A stretch of 64,000 nucleotides of DNA, taken from NCBI GenBank assembly GCA_910584125.1, contig CAJTXU010000001.1, positions 193,775 through 257,774 on the forward strand, read 5' to 3'. Origin of the DNA: an uncultured Muribaculaceae bacterium. Lineage in GTDB: Bacteria; Bacteroidota; Bacteroidia; Bacteroidales; Muribaculaceae. Of the stretch, positions 9,344 through 18,247 are shown in pieces (position 1 is the first letter of the stretch; every line of letters starts with the position of its first letter). The notes beneath the pieces were generated by a model that saw nothing but the letters and a program-made list of their open reading frames with translations, had not been told where the DNA came from and made no database searches. A program made the translations under genes and the position numbers.

Positions 9344-9796
9344 ATGAAAAATTCCGGCAGCACTTCAGATTTCATCGCGGACCGCGACCGCGAGTTGCAT
9401 GCGAGTTTCATGCACGTGTTGCGCACGGCCACAGACATGCCGCTGCGCCGGATGTTCGGCGCGGCGGCCCGCCGCCCGGCGTCGCGGTTCTGGGTGAGCG
9501 AGACGCGCGCGGCCATCGTAATCTCGGCGATGATGAGGGGTTGCGCGCCCGAGCGTATGTATCGCAAACGCAAGGAGATGTACGACGAGCTGTGCCGCCG
9601 CGTCACCGAGAAGATGGGGCTCGACCCCGGCCTCTGTCTGCAGCACGCGGTCAACGAGGCCGTCTATGAGGAGGCCCCCGAGTTCTACCTCACCGACGAA
9701 TCGGCACGCAGCATCATCTACCGCATGCGTCAGCGGCGCCGCAGGATGCAGGAGCTGCGCCGCGCGCTCGACCTCAAGAGAAAGACAAAAAACTGA
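9344..9796 (+). CDS. Small terminase-subunit-like or hypothetical protein
   Basis: 150 residues from the ATG at 9344. The frame stays open upstream to a GTG at 9242, but that extension has no typical features. The protein is basic and helical, with a very arginine-rich C-terminus (about 120-150, MRQRRRRMQELRRAL). The segment SAMMRGCAPERMYRKRKEMYDELCRR looks like a DNA-binding helical unit. I do not recognise a family with confidence. It sits 12 bases before a large terminase gene, so a small-terminase (DNA recognition) role is inferred from position and charge only. Confidence 0.5.
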   Translation: MKNSGSTSDFIADRDRELHASFMHVLRTATDMPLRRMFGAAARRPASRFWVSETRAAIVISAMMRGCAPERMYRKRKEMYDELCRRVTEKMGLDPGLCLQHAVNEAVYEEAPEFYLTDESARSIIYRMRQRRRRMQELRRALDLKRKTKN

Positions 9797-9808
9797 CACA
9801 TCATCATT

Positions 9809-11935
9809 ATGGAGGACAACATCGATATCGAGGGAATACTCAGGGAAAACGAGAGAAGACAATCGGAGATATACGCGGAGTTCGACCCGGTGTCGGGCCG
9901 TGGCTCGACGGGAGAGCGCACCGAACTGGACGTCAAGGGAGTCGAGCGCGCATGGATACCGACCGCGATGCTTGACGACCCGGAGGTGACCGGTCTGCGC
10001 GAATGCGGTTCGGCCGACCGCTGGCTGCGCCGGCGCAACGGCCGCAAAGCCACGCCGGCTGACCGCGACGAACTGCGCGCCCGGCTCGACCGTGTCAGGA
10101 TGCTCCACGACTTCCCGTACTGGGCCGCGACTCGCGCCTATATCAAAGACAAGCGCGGAGGCGACGACGTGCTGTTCCGCCTCAACAGGCCGCAGCGCAA
10201 GCTCGTCGAGAAACTCGAGTCGATGCGCCTGGCCGGGCGTCCGATCCGCCTGCTGCTGCTCAAGGCGAGGCAATGGGGTGGCAGCACATGCACGCAGCTC
10301 TACATGGCATGGCTGCAGCTCGTGCACAAGCGCGGCCTCAACTCGCTGATAATAGCGCATCAGGGCGTGGGCAGCGAGGAGATCAAGGATATGTTCGACC
10401 GGATGATCGACCGCTATCCGCTCGAACTGCTGCATGAGCCCGACGACGAGCCCGACGTGCGCGAGCGGCGCGTGGAGTGGGTGGGACGCACGCGCACGAT
10501 GTTCCGCGTCCCGGCCCGCAACTGCAAGGTGAAGGTGGGCACCGCCGAGCGTCCCGACTCCTGCCGCGGAGGCGACTACAGCCTCGTGCACTGCTCGGAG
10601 GTAGGCATCTGGAAGAAGACACTCGGCAAGACGCCCGAGCAGATAGTTCGCTCGGCTTGTTCGGGCGTCCTGCTGCAGCCCATGACGATGATAGTCTACG
10701 AATCGACGGCCAACGGCACGGGCAATTTCTTTCACCGCGAATACGAGGCCGCGCGGCGCGGGCAGTCGCAGTTCGAGCCGTTGTTCGTAAGCTGGTATGA
10801 GATCGAGCAATACAGCGCGCAGCTCGACGACGACGACCGACGCGACCTCGCCGCGCGTCTGCTTACCGGACGCACGGCCGAAGGGGCGGCGAGCGACCGC
10901 GAGCAGCCAGGATGCTACCTCTGGTGGCTGTGGGAGAAAGGGGCGACTCTCGAGGCCATAGCGTGGTATGTGTCGGAGCGGTCGAAATATTCCGACCACG
11001 GCCTTATGGCCTCGGAATACCCGAGCGACGACGTGGAGGCGTTCGTACATTCGGGGGCGCGTGTCTTCGACAAATACCGCGTCGAGGCGCTGCGTCCGGC
11101 CTGCGGGCTGCAGCCCGAGCGCGGCGAGATAGACGCGCCGGGAGCCGCCGGGGCCACGTCGCGGGCCGTCGGCGACGGCGAGCGTCGCGCCATGCTGCGC
11201 GAGGCCGCGTTCACCCCGCTCGCCTCGGGAGGCTGGAAAGTGTGGCGGCGCCCGGAGACATCGGCGTCGGCGAGGATACGCGACCGCTACGTGGCGGTGG
11301 TCGACGTCGGAGGCCGCTCGGCCAAGGCCGACTGGTCGGTGGTGACGGTCTTCGACCGCGAGCCGATGCTGTCGGGAACCGGACCGGAGGTCGTGGCGCA
11401 ATGGCGCGGACACACCGATTTCGACATACTGGCCTGGAAGGCCGCGCTGGCCGCCGCCTGGTACGACGAGGCCCTGCTCGTGATAGAGAGCAACACGCTC
11501 GAGACGCGCGACCCCGACCGCGACATCGACGGAGACCAGTCGGGATTCCTGCTGAACCGTCTGCGTGACGTCTACCCCAACCTCTACGCCCGGCCCCGAG
11601 GCGAGCAGGAGGTGAGCCGCGGGGCGCCGACACGCTACGGATTCCACACCAACACAGCCACCAAGCCGATGATAATCGCCACGCTCGTCAAGGTGATACG
11701 CGAGGGCCTGTACACCGAGCGCGACGAGGCGTGCCTCGACGAATACCTTGCCTACGAGCGGCGGCAGAACGGGTCGTACGGCGCGATAGCCGGATGCCAC
11801 GACGACCTGCTGATGACGCGCGCCATCGGACTGCACATATGCTTCCACGAGATGGAGCCGCCGGTCCGCACCCAGGCGCGCCAGAACCTCTACACGCTGC
11901 GCGACGGGGGCCGAGGAGGCTTCGCCATGTGGTGA
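9809..11935 (+). CDS. Phage-type large terminase subunit (TerL), orphan
   Basis: 708 residues with the two-domain build of a phage packaging motor. The ATPase domain has a Walker A-like KARQWGGST at 152-160, a Walker B-like DYSLVHCSEVGIW near 255 and a coupling motif YESTANGTGN near 297. The C-terminal nuclease shows the acidic positions VVDVGGRSAKADWS (about 495), LLVIESNT (about 555) and GCHDDLLMTRA (about 665). All key residues look intact. No portal, capsid, tail or integrase gene is adjacent: nhaD is upstream and lysS downstream. Base composition matches the chromosome, which suggests a long-resident, possibly domesticated gene. Confidence 0.8.
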   Translation: MEDNIDIEGILRENERRQSEIYAEFDPVSGRGSTGERTELDVKGVERAWIPTAMLDDPEVTGLRECGSADRWLRRRNGRKATPADRDELRARLDRVRMLHDFPYWAATRAYIKDKRGGDDVLFRLNRPQRKLVEKLESMRLAGRPIRLLLLKARQWGGSTCTQLYMAWLQLVHKRGLNSLIIAHQGVGSEEIKDMFDRMIDRYPLELLHEPDDEPDVRERRVEWVGRTRTMFRVPARNCKVKVGTAERPDSCRGGDYSLVHCSEVGIWKKTLGKTPEQIVRSACSGVLLQPMTMIVYESTANGTGNFFHREYEAARRGQSQFEPLFVSWYEIEQYSAQLDDDDRRDLAARLLTGRTAEGAASDREQPGCYLWWLWEKGATLEAIAWYVSERSKYSDHGLMASEYPSDDVEAFVHSGARVFDKYRVEALRPACGLQPERGEIDAPGAAGATSRAVGDGERRAMLREAAFTPLASGGWKVWRRPETSASARIRDRYVAVVDVGGRSAKADWSVVTVFDREPMLSGTGPEVVAQWRGHTDFDILAWKAALAAAWYDEALLVIESNTLETRDPDRDIDGDQSGFLLNRLRDVYPNLYARPRGEQEVSRGAPTRYGFHTNTATKPMIIATLVKVIREGLYTERDEACLDEYLAYERRQNGSYGAIAGCHDDLLMTRAIGLHICFHEMEPPVRTQARQNLYTLRDGGRGGFAMW

Positions 11936-11937
11936 AA

Positions 11938-11969
11938 TTTGCTAATGACGCGGCAATTTATTAACTTTG
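11938..11969 (+). promoter_or_regulatory. lysS promoter
   Basis: TTTG at 11938-11941, a 20-base spacer and TAACTTTG at 11962-11969: a full Bacteroidetes housekeeping promoter. It begins 3 bases after the terminase stop. Transcription would start near 11974, so the longer reading frame from 11974 is not usable and the lysS start is at 12034. Confidence 0.85.
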
Positions 11970-12033
11970 CAGATTGAAACGCACCTATGCGTTTCAATCT
12001 GCTTTCTTTTTGAAATTACACATCATAATATAT

Positions 12034-13578
12034 ATGGCAAATCACGAACTTTCAGAGCAAGAGATAGTGCGCCGCAAGAGCATGGACGCCCTTCGCGAGC
12101 GCGGCATCGAGCCTTATCCGGCCGCCGAATATCCGGTGACGGGCCACACGGCCGAAATCAAGGAGAACTTCCGCGACGGCGAGGAGCCGCTGCGCGAGGT
12201 GAGCGTGGCCGGCCGCATCATGAGCCGCCGCATCATGGGAAAGGCGTCGTTCATGGAACTCCAGGACGCCGAGGGCCGCATCCAGGTCTACGTGTCGCGC
12301 GACGACATCTGTCCGGGCGAGGACAAGGACTTCTATAACGTCGTGTTCAAGAAGCTGCTCGACATCGGCGACTTCATCGGCGTGAAGGGATTCGTGTTCC
12401 GCACGCAGATGGGCGAGATCACTGTCCACGCCAAGGAGATCACGGTGCTCTCGAAGAGCCTGCGCCCACTGCCGGTGGTGAAGCTCAAGGAGGGCAAGGC
12501 CTATGACGCCTTCACCGATCCCGAGATGCGCTACCGCCAGCGTTATGTCGACCTGGTGGTCAACCCGGGCGTGCGCGACATCTTCGTGAAGCGCACCCGC
12601 ATGTTCAACTCGATGCGCGAGTTCTTCAACTCGCACGGCTATCTGGAGGTCGAGACCCCGATCCTGCAGTCAATCCCCGGCGGCGCGTCGGCCCGCCCGT
12701 TCGTGACGCACCACAACGCGCTCGACATCCCCCTCTATATGCGCATCGCCGACGAGCTCTACCTCAAGCGCCTGATCGTGGGCGGCTTCGAGGGCGTCTA
12801 CGAGTTCTCGAAGAACTTCCGCAACGAGGGCATGGACCGCACGCATAACCCCGAGTTCACCTGCATGGAGATATACGTCTCCTATAAGGACTACAACTGG
12901 ATGATGGACTTCACCGAGCGTATGCTCGAGAAGATAGCCATGGACGTCAACGGCACGACCAAAGTCAAGGTGGGCGACAACGAGATTGACTTCAAGGCCC
13001 CCTATCCGCGCGTCACGATGACTCAGGCCATACTCGACAAGACCGGCTTCGACATAACGGGCAAGAGCGAGGACGAGCTTCGCGCCTTCTGCCGCGAGGC
13101 CGGCATAGAGACCGACCCCTCGATGGGCAAGGGCAAGCTGATCGACGAGATATTCGGCGAGAAGTGCGAGGGCACCTATATCCAGCCGACCTTCATCATC
13201 GACTATCCCATCGAGATGTCGCCGCTCACCAAGCGTCACCGCGAGAACCCCGAGCTGACCGAGCGCTTCGAGCTGATGGTCAACGGCAAGGAGCTCGCCA
13301 ATGCATACAGCGAGCTGAACGACCCGATCGACCAGTACGGCCGCTTCGTGGAGCAGATGCGTCTGGCCGACAAGGGCGACGACGAGGCCATGATCATCGA
13401 CGCCGACTTCATCCGCGCGCTCGAATACGGCATGCCGCCGACGTCGGGCATGGGCATCGGCATGGACCGTCTGGCCATGCTGCTAACAGGGCAGAGCACC
13501 ATTCAGGAGGTGCTGCTCTTCCCCCAGATGCGACCCGAGAAGAAACAGCAGAAGGAGGCCGGGGAGACTCAGGAGTGA
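12034..13578 (+). CDS. lysS: Lysyl-tRNA synthetase, class II
   Basis: Charges tRNA-Lys in the cytoplasm. 514 residues from the ATG at 12034, chosen because a strong promoter just upstream leaves no leader for the 11974 start. An N-terminal OB-fold (about 55-160, including VAGRIMSRRIMGKASFMELQD) binds the anticodon. The class II catalytic core shows motif 2 (FRNEGMDRTHNPEFT) and motif 3 (GMGIGMDRLAMLLTG). The extra C-terminal stretch found in some Bacteroidetes homologues is absent. gpsA follows after 4 bases. Confidence 0.96.
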   Translation: MANHELSEQEIVRRKSMDALRERGIEPYPAAEYPVTGHTAEIKENFRDGEEPLREVSVAGRIMSRRIMGKASFMELQDAEGRIQVYVSRDDICPGEDKDFYNVVFKKLLDIGDFIGVKGFVFRTQMGEITVHAKEITVLSKSLRPLPVVKLKEGKAYDAFTDPEMRYRQRYVDLVVNPGVRDIFVKRTRMFNSMREFFNSHGYLEVETPILQSIPGGASARPFVTHHNALDIPLYMRIADELYLKRLIVGGFEGVYEFSKNFRNEGMDRTHNPEFTCMEIYVSYKDYNWMMDFTERMLEKIAMDVNGTTKVKVGDNEIDFKAPYPRVTMTQAILDKTGFDITGKSEDELRAFCREAGIETDPSMGKGKLIDEIFGEKCEGTYIQPTFIIDYPIEMSPLTKRHRENPELTERFELMVNGKELANAYSELNDPIDQYGRFVEQMRLADKGDDEAMIIDADFIRALEYGMPPTSGMGIGMDRLAMLLTGQSTIQEVLLFPQMRPEKKQQKEAGETQE

Positions 13579-13582
13579 CCTT

Positions 13583-14584
13583 ATGGACTGCATGGGAAGG
13601 ATCGCGGTGATAGGAGGCGGGAGCTGGGCCACGGCACTGGCCAAGCTCGTGCTGGGCAACCGCGGTGAAATCACCTGGTTCGTGCGCCGACAGGAGCGTA
13701 TCGACGAGTTCGTGAAATGCGGCCACAACCCGGTGTATCTCTCGGACGTGCCCTTCGACACAGGGCGCATACACTTCACCTCCGACATCGACGAGGCCTG
13801 CCGCCGCGCCGACACGCTGGTGCTGGCCGTGCCGTCGCCTTATTTCAAGGCCACGGCCGACCGCATCACGACCGACATCTCCGACCGCATCGTGGTCTCG
13901 GCCGTGAAGGGCATAGTGCCTGACTCGAACATGATAATCTCCGACTACATGCGGAGCCGCTTCGGCACGGCGAGCGACAACATGCTCGTCGTCGGGGGCC
14001 CCTGCCACGCCGAGGAGGTGGCGCTCGAACGCCGCAGCTGCCTGACGATCGGATGCCACGACACCGACAAGGCACGCGCGTTCTCGTCGGTGCTCGCCGG
14101 CAAGAACATGCGCACCATCGTCTCGGCCGACGTCGAGGGCATCGAATACGCAGCCGTCCTCAAGAACGTCTACGCCATCGCCGCCGGCATACTGCACGGC
14201 ATGAAGGCCGGCGACAACTTCCTGGCGATGACCGTCTGCAACGCCGCCGCCGAGATGCGCCGGTTCATCGACGCGGCCGCGCCGCTGCCCGGCCGCGACA
14301 TATGCCGCTCGGCCTATCTGGGCGACCTGCTCGTCACGGCCTACAGCCGGTTCTCGCGAAACCACAACTTCGGGTCCATGATCGGCAAGGGCTACAGCGT
14401 CAAGGCCGCCATGATGGAGATGGAGATGGTAGCCGAAGGCTACTACGGCGCGAAATGCATGTATCAGATCAACACGTCGGGCCCGCGCGTCGACATGCCC
14501 ATCCTCGACGCCGTCCACGATATCCTGTACGCCGGAACCACGCCCCGACGCGCCGTCGAGGCCGTGACTCCGACATTCGTGTGA
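13583..14584 (+). CDS. gpsA: Glycerol-3-phosphate dehydrogenase [NAD(P)+]
   Basis: Reduces dihydroxyacetone phosphate to sn-glycerol-3-phosphate for phospholipid synthesis. 333 residues. The Rossmann motif AVIGGGSWATALAKLV is at about 8-23. Further signatures are NPVYLSDVPF, AVKGIVPDSN, VGGPCHAEEV, the catalytic-Lys region EYAAVLKNVYAIAAGILHG and the C-terminal RNHNFGSMIGKG. It starts 4 bases after lysS and is probably cotranscribed with it. An in-frame ATG at 13592 is an alternative start. Confidence 0.95.
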   Translation: MDCMGRIAVIGGGSWATALAKLVLGNRGEITWFVRRQERIDEFVKCGHNPVYLSDVPFDTGRIHFTSDIDEACRRADTLVLAVPSPYFKATADRITTDISDRIVVSAVKGIVPDSNMIISDYMRSRFGTASDNMLVVGGPCHAEEVALERRSCLTIGCHDTDKARAFSSVLAGKNMRTIVSADVEGIEYAAVLKNVYAIAAGILHGMKAGDNFLAMTVCNAAAEMRRFIDAAAPLPGRDICRSAYLGDLLVTAYSRFSRNHNFGSMIGKGYSVKAAMMEMEMVAEGYYGAKCMYQINTSGPRVDMPILDAVHDILYAGTTPRRAVEAVTPTFV

Positions 14585-14691
14585 TTCCGCCCGACGGACC
14601 CGCAATTGAAACATCAACCATTACCCGTCAGAAAACGTTAATACTGAAGTACGGTTTTTTCCGGTAAATCAATTTTATCAAGACAATAAAT

Positions 14692-15996
14692 ATGAAAGCT
14701 ATCGAACTGAACATTGAAAAAGCCCTCTATTTCGCCGAGGGCAAGTTCAATGACAACAAGGACGCCGCCGTCGAGGCCCTCACGAAAGTAGAGGAGGGCA
14801 CGGGCGCCGGCAACGACTTCCTGGGCTGGGTGAACCTCCCGTCGGAGACGCCCGCAGAACTTCTGGACCGCATCAACGCCACGGCCAAGCGTCTGCAGGA
14901 CAACTGCGACTACGTGGTCTGCGTAGGCATCGGAGGCTCGTATCTCGGAGCAAAGGCCGTCAACACCGCCCTGGCCGACAACTTCGAATACTACTACGCT
15001 CCCAATCCCGGCGAGCCCAAGGTGCTCTACGCCGGCCAGAACATCAGCGAGGACTACACCGCCGAGCTTGAGAAACTACTCGACGGCAAGCGCTTCGGCA
15101 TCATCGTGATCTCGAAGTCGGGCACGACCACCGAGCCCGCCATCGCTTTCCGCATCCTCAAGGAGAAACTCGAGAAGCAGGCCGGCAAGACTGCCGCCAA
15201 AGACCTCATCGTGGCCATCACCGACGCCAGCAAGGGCGCGCTCCGCACCCTCGCCGACCAGGAGGGCTACGAGACCTACGTGATTCCCGACAACGTGGGC
15301 GGCCGTTTCTCGGTGCTCACCCCCGTTGGCCTGCTCCCCATCGCGGTGGCCGGACACGACATCAAGAAGCTCGTGGCAGGCGCCGTCGAGATGGAGAACT
15401 CCACCAAGCACAGCGGCGACGGCAACATCGCCGAGACCTACGCCCGTATGCGCAACGCCCTCTATGCCGACGGCAAGAAAATCGAGATTCTCGTCAACTT
15501 CGAGCCCAAGCTTCATTATTTCAACGAATGGTGGAAGCAGCTCTACGGCGAGTCCGAGGGCAAGGACCACAAGGGAATCTTTCCGGCAGCCGTGGACTTC
15601 ACCACCGACCTGCACTCGATGGGACAGTGGATCCAGGAGGGCGAGCGCACCATCTTCGAGACAGTGATCTCTGTGGCCAAGCCCGCCGTAGAGCGCCGCG
15701 TGCCCTCTGACGAGGCCAACCTCGACGGCCTGAACTACATGGCCGGCAAGCGCATCGACGAGGTCAACAAGATGGCCGAACTCGGCACGCAGATGGCCCA
15801 CGTCGATGGCGGCGTGCCCAACATGCGCATCGTACTCGACTCGCTCAACGAGCACACGCTCGGCGCCCTGATCTACTTCTTCGAGAAGGCGTGCGGCATC
15901 AGCGGCTACATGCTGGGCGTCAACCCCTTCAACCAGCCCGGCGTCGAGGCCTACAAGAAGAATATGTTCAAGCTTCTCAAGAAGCCCGGATATTAA
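14692..15996 (+). CDS. pgi: Glucose-6-phosphate isomerase
   Basis: Interconverts glucose-6-phosphate and fructose-6-phosphate. 434 residues, the shorter class found in Bacteroidetes and Firmicutes. The sugar-phosphate-binding motif ISKSGTTTEPAIAFR is at about 142-156, with CVGIGGSYLGAKAV at about 77-90 and the C-terminal signatures VPNMRIVLDSLNEH and NPFNQPGVEAYKKNMFKLL. The 107-base gap before it shows no consensus promoter, so it may be read with gpsA or use a weak one. A hairpin terminator follows. Confidence 0.96.
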   Translation: MKAIELNIEKALYFAEGKFNDNKDAAVEALTKVEEGTGAGNDFLGWVNLPSETPAELLDRINATAKRLQDNCDYVVCVGIGGSYLGAKAVNTALADNFEYYYAPNPGEPKVLYAGQNISEDYTAELEKLLDGKRFGIIVISKSGTTTEPAIAFRILKEKLEKQAGKTAAKDLIVAITDASKGALRTLADQEGYETYVIPDNVGGRFSVLTPVGLLPIAVAGHDIKKLVAGAVEMENSTKHSGDGNIAETYARMRNALYADGKKIEILVNFEPKLHYFNEWWKQLYGESEGKDHKGIFPAAVDFTTDLHSMGQWIQEGERTIFETVISVAKPAVERRVPSDEANLDGLNYMAGKRIDEVNKMAELGTQMAHVDGGVPNMRIVLDSLNEHTLGALIYFFEKACGISGYMLGVNPFNQPGVEAYKKNMFKLLKKPGY

Positions 15997-16024
15997 TCCC
16001 GGTTCATCCCGATCAAAACTTACC

Positions 16025-16052
16025 GGAGCCGCGCCCACACCGCGGCTCCTTT
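16025..16052 (+). terminator. Terminator hairpin after pgi
   Basis: Perfect 9-bp stem GGAGCCGCG/CGCGGCTCC (16025-16033 with 16041-16049), 7-base loop, then TTT. It starts 28 bases after the pgi stop. Confidence 0.75.
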
Positions 16053-16124
16053 CGTATCCGCCACGCGCCATACGGGTCAAAATTGCGCCTTTTCAACCAA
16101 AAATAAGCCAAAAAGAGTAAATCA

Positions 16125-16156
16125 TTTGGCAGTCCCGTTGATTTTTTATAATTTTG
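16125..16156 (+). promoter_or_regulatory. Promoter of the steroid-reductase-like operon
   Basis: TTTG at 16125-16128, exactly 20 bases, then TAATTTTG at 16149-16156. Initiation is expected near 16160, so the in-frame ATG at 16158 cannot be used and translation must begin at 16212. Confidence 0.88.
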
Positions 16157-16211
16157 CATGTCGCTCCACGCGCCGTCAAAGTCTGACTCCGCCATTAAGC
16201 GACCTCTCAAG

Positions 16212-16988
16212 ATGAATCTTTTCGACCCGACAGTATATTACTCGGTTGTGGGCACGATGGTCGTGTTCGCCGTGGCGGCGTTCTTCGCCCTGCACAGGGT
16301 GACGGCAGGCTACGGCATGATGTACAACCGGCACTGGGGGCCGACACTCGGCAACCGCACGGGATGGATGCTGATGGAGGCGCCCTCGTTCATATTGATG
16401 CTGCTGCTGTGGCTGCTGAGTCCGCGCGCCGCCGAGCCGGCGCTCGTGGTGATGGCCACGCTCTTCGAGCTCCATTATTTCCAGCGCTCGTTCATATTCC
16501 CGCTGCTGATCCGCGGCCGAAGCCGCATGCCGCTGACGATCATCCTGATGGGCATCGTGTTCAATGTGGTCAACAGCTACATGATAGGTGGCTGGCTCTT
16601 CTATGTCAGTCCGCCCGAAGCCTACCCGGCGTCGTGGCTCGCGAGCCCGCTCTTCATAGCCGGCACGCTGCTCTTTTTCGCCGGAATGGCCATAAACCTC
16701 AGTTCGGACAACATAGTGCGCCACCTGCGCCGTCCGGGCGACACGCGCCATTACATCCCGCGCGGCGGGATGTACCGCTACGTGACGTCGGCCAATTATC
16801 TGGGCGAGCTGACCGAATGGGTCGGATACGCGATCCTGACGTGGAGCGTCGGGGCGCTGGCGTTCGCCATATGGACCTTCGCCAACCTCGCGCCGAGGGC
16901 GCGGAGCATCCACCGCCGCTATCTGGCGGAATTCGGCGACGAATACGCCTCGCTGCACCGGCGATACATAATACCTTTCATCTACTGA
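16212..16988 (+). CDS. 3-oxo-5-alpha-steroid 4-dehydrogenase (steroid 5-alpha-reductase) family
   Basis: Membrane protein of 258 residues from 16212, the start dictated by the promoter. About seven hydrophobic segments. The C-terminal half closely follows the vertebrate SRD5A pattern: RRPGDTRHYIPRGG, YVTSANYLGELTEW, and a short C-terminus IIPFIY. Two residues known to be catalytic in SRD5A enzymes appear conserved: Glu56 in MEAPS and Tyr89 in HYFQRSF. Such enzymes use NADPH to saturate the 4,5 double bond of 3-oxo-4-ene steroids or bile acids in the 5-alpha configuration. It is followed after 26 bases by an OYE reductase and then an SDR. Substrate is inferred. The comparison with human sequence is from memory. 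Confidence 0.85.
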   Translation: MNLFDPTVYYSVVGTMVVFAVAAFFALHRVTAGYGMMYNRHWGPTLGNRTGWMLMEAPSFILMLLLWLLSPRAAEPALVVMATLFELHYFQRSFIFPLLIRGRSRMPLTIILMGIVFNVVNSYMIGGWLFYVSPPEAYPASWLASPLFIAGTLLFFAGMAINLSSDNIVRHLRRPGDTRHYIPRGGMYRYVTSANYLGELTEWVGYAILTWSVGALAFAIWTFANLAPRARSIHRRYLAEFGDEYASLHRRYIIPFIY

Positions 16989-17014
16989 GGGCCCCGGGCC
17001 CCGCACTCAATGAT

Positions 17015-18247
17015 ATGAAACTATTCACCCCCGCAAAGTTAGGCCCCATAGAGCTACGCAACCGCACGATCCGTTCGGCCGCGTTCGAGGGCATGGGGAA
17101 AGACAACGGACCCACCGATATGCTGCGCGACTACCATCTGTCGGTGGCGCGCGGCGGAGTGGGCATGACGACGCTCGCCTATGCCGGCATATGCCGGTCG
17201 GCGCTGTCGTTCACCACACAGCTGTGGCTCCGGCCCGAAATCGTGCCGGGACTGCGCGAGATCACCGACGGCATACACGCCGCCGGGGCCAAGGCGTCGA
17301 TACAGATCGGCCACTGCGGCAACATGACCCACCGCTCGACGGCGGGATGCACGCCCGTAGGGGCCAGCACGGGTTTCAACCTCTATTCGCCGACGTTCTG
17401 CCGCGGCCTGCGGCGCGACGAGATCAAGCAGATAGCCCGCTGCTTCGGCGACGCCGTGCGCACGGCGCGCGACGCCGGCTTCGACTGCGTCGAGGTTCAC
17501 GCCGGCCACGGATATCTCATCTCGCAGTTCCTCTCGCCATATACCAACCGCCGCCGCGACGAGTTCGGCGGCACGCTGTCGAACCGCATGAAGTTCATGA
17601 ACATGTGTCTCGAAGAGGCACTTAGCGCGGCCGGCGACGACATGGCCGTGATAGTCAAGACCAACATGCGCGACGGCTTCAAGGGTGGCCTCGAGATCGA
17701 CGACTGCCTCACGGTGGCACGCGAGATCGAGCGCGCCGGCGTACACGGCATCGTGCTTTCGGGCGGATTCGTGAGCAAGGCGCCGATGTACGTGATGCGC
17801 GGCGAGATGCCCATCTACTCCATGACATACTACATGAAGCAGCTCTGGCTGAAATACGGCGTTCGCATGGCGGGCCGGATGATGATTCCCTCCGAGCCGT
17901 TCAAGCCGCTCTATTTCCTCGACGACGCGCGCCTGTTCCGCCGCGAGCTGAAACTGCCGCTGATATATGTGGGCGGGGTCGTTGACCGCGCCGGCGCCGA
18001 CAAGGTTCTCGACGACGAGGGCTTCGACTTCGTGCAGATGGGCCGCGCGCTGCTCACCCAGCCCGACTTCGTGAACCGGATGCGCCAGGCCGACGGGCGC
18101 GACGTCAACTGCGGCTGCGACCACGTGAACTATTGCATCGCCAGGATGTATTCGCGCGAGATGGCCTGCCACAAGCATTGCGGCGACCTGCCTCCGCGCA
18201 TCCTGCGCGAGATCGACGACATAAAGCGCAGGAATGGCACGCTGTAG
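17015..18247 (+). CDS. Old-Yellow-Enzyme family NADH:flavin oxidoreductase (candidate 5-beta-reductase)
   Basis: 410 residues from the ATG at 17015. The open frame extends far upstream, but that part is antiparallel noise over the previous gene. FMN-binding TIM barrel: N-terminal LFTPAKLGPIELRNR, catalytic-site region EVHAGHGYLISQFLSPYTNRR with EFGGTLSNR, and a phosphate-binding C-terminal VQMGRALLTQPDF. A cysteine group (NCGCDHVNYC, then MAC ten residues on) resembles an iron-sulfur site of 2,4-dienoyl-CoA-reductase-like OYEs, but its spacing is not the canonical one. Position between a 5-alpha-reductase homologue and an SDR suggests ene-reduction of a steroid or bile acid. Other enoate substrates are possible. 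Confidence 0.85.
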   Translation: MKLFTPAKLGPIELRNRTIRSAAFEGMGKDNGPTDMLRDYHLSVARGGVGMTTLAYAGICRSALSFTTQLWLRPEIVPGLREITDGIHAAGAKASIQIGHCGNMTHRSTAGCTPVGASTGFNLYSPTFCRGLRRDEIKQIARCFGDAVRTARDAGFDCVEVHAGHGYLISQFLSPYTNRRRDEFGGTLSNRMKFMNMCLEEALSAAGDDMAVIVKTNMRDGFKGGLEIDDCLTVAREIERAGVHGIVLSGGFVSKAPMYVMRGEMPIYSMTYYMKQLWLKYGVRMAGRMMIPSEPFKPLYFLDDARLFRRELKLPLIYVGGVVDRAGADKVLDDEGFDFVQMGRALLTQPDFVNRMRQADGRDVNCGCDHVNYCIARMYSREMACHKHCGDLPPRILREIDDIKRRNGTL

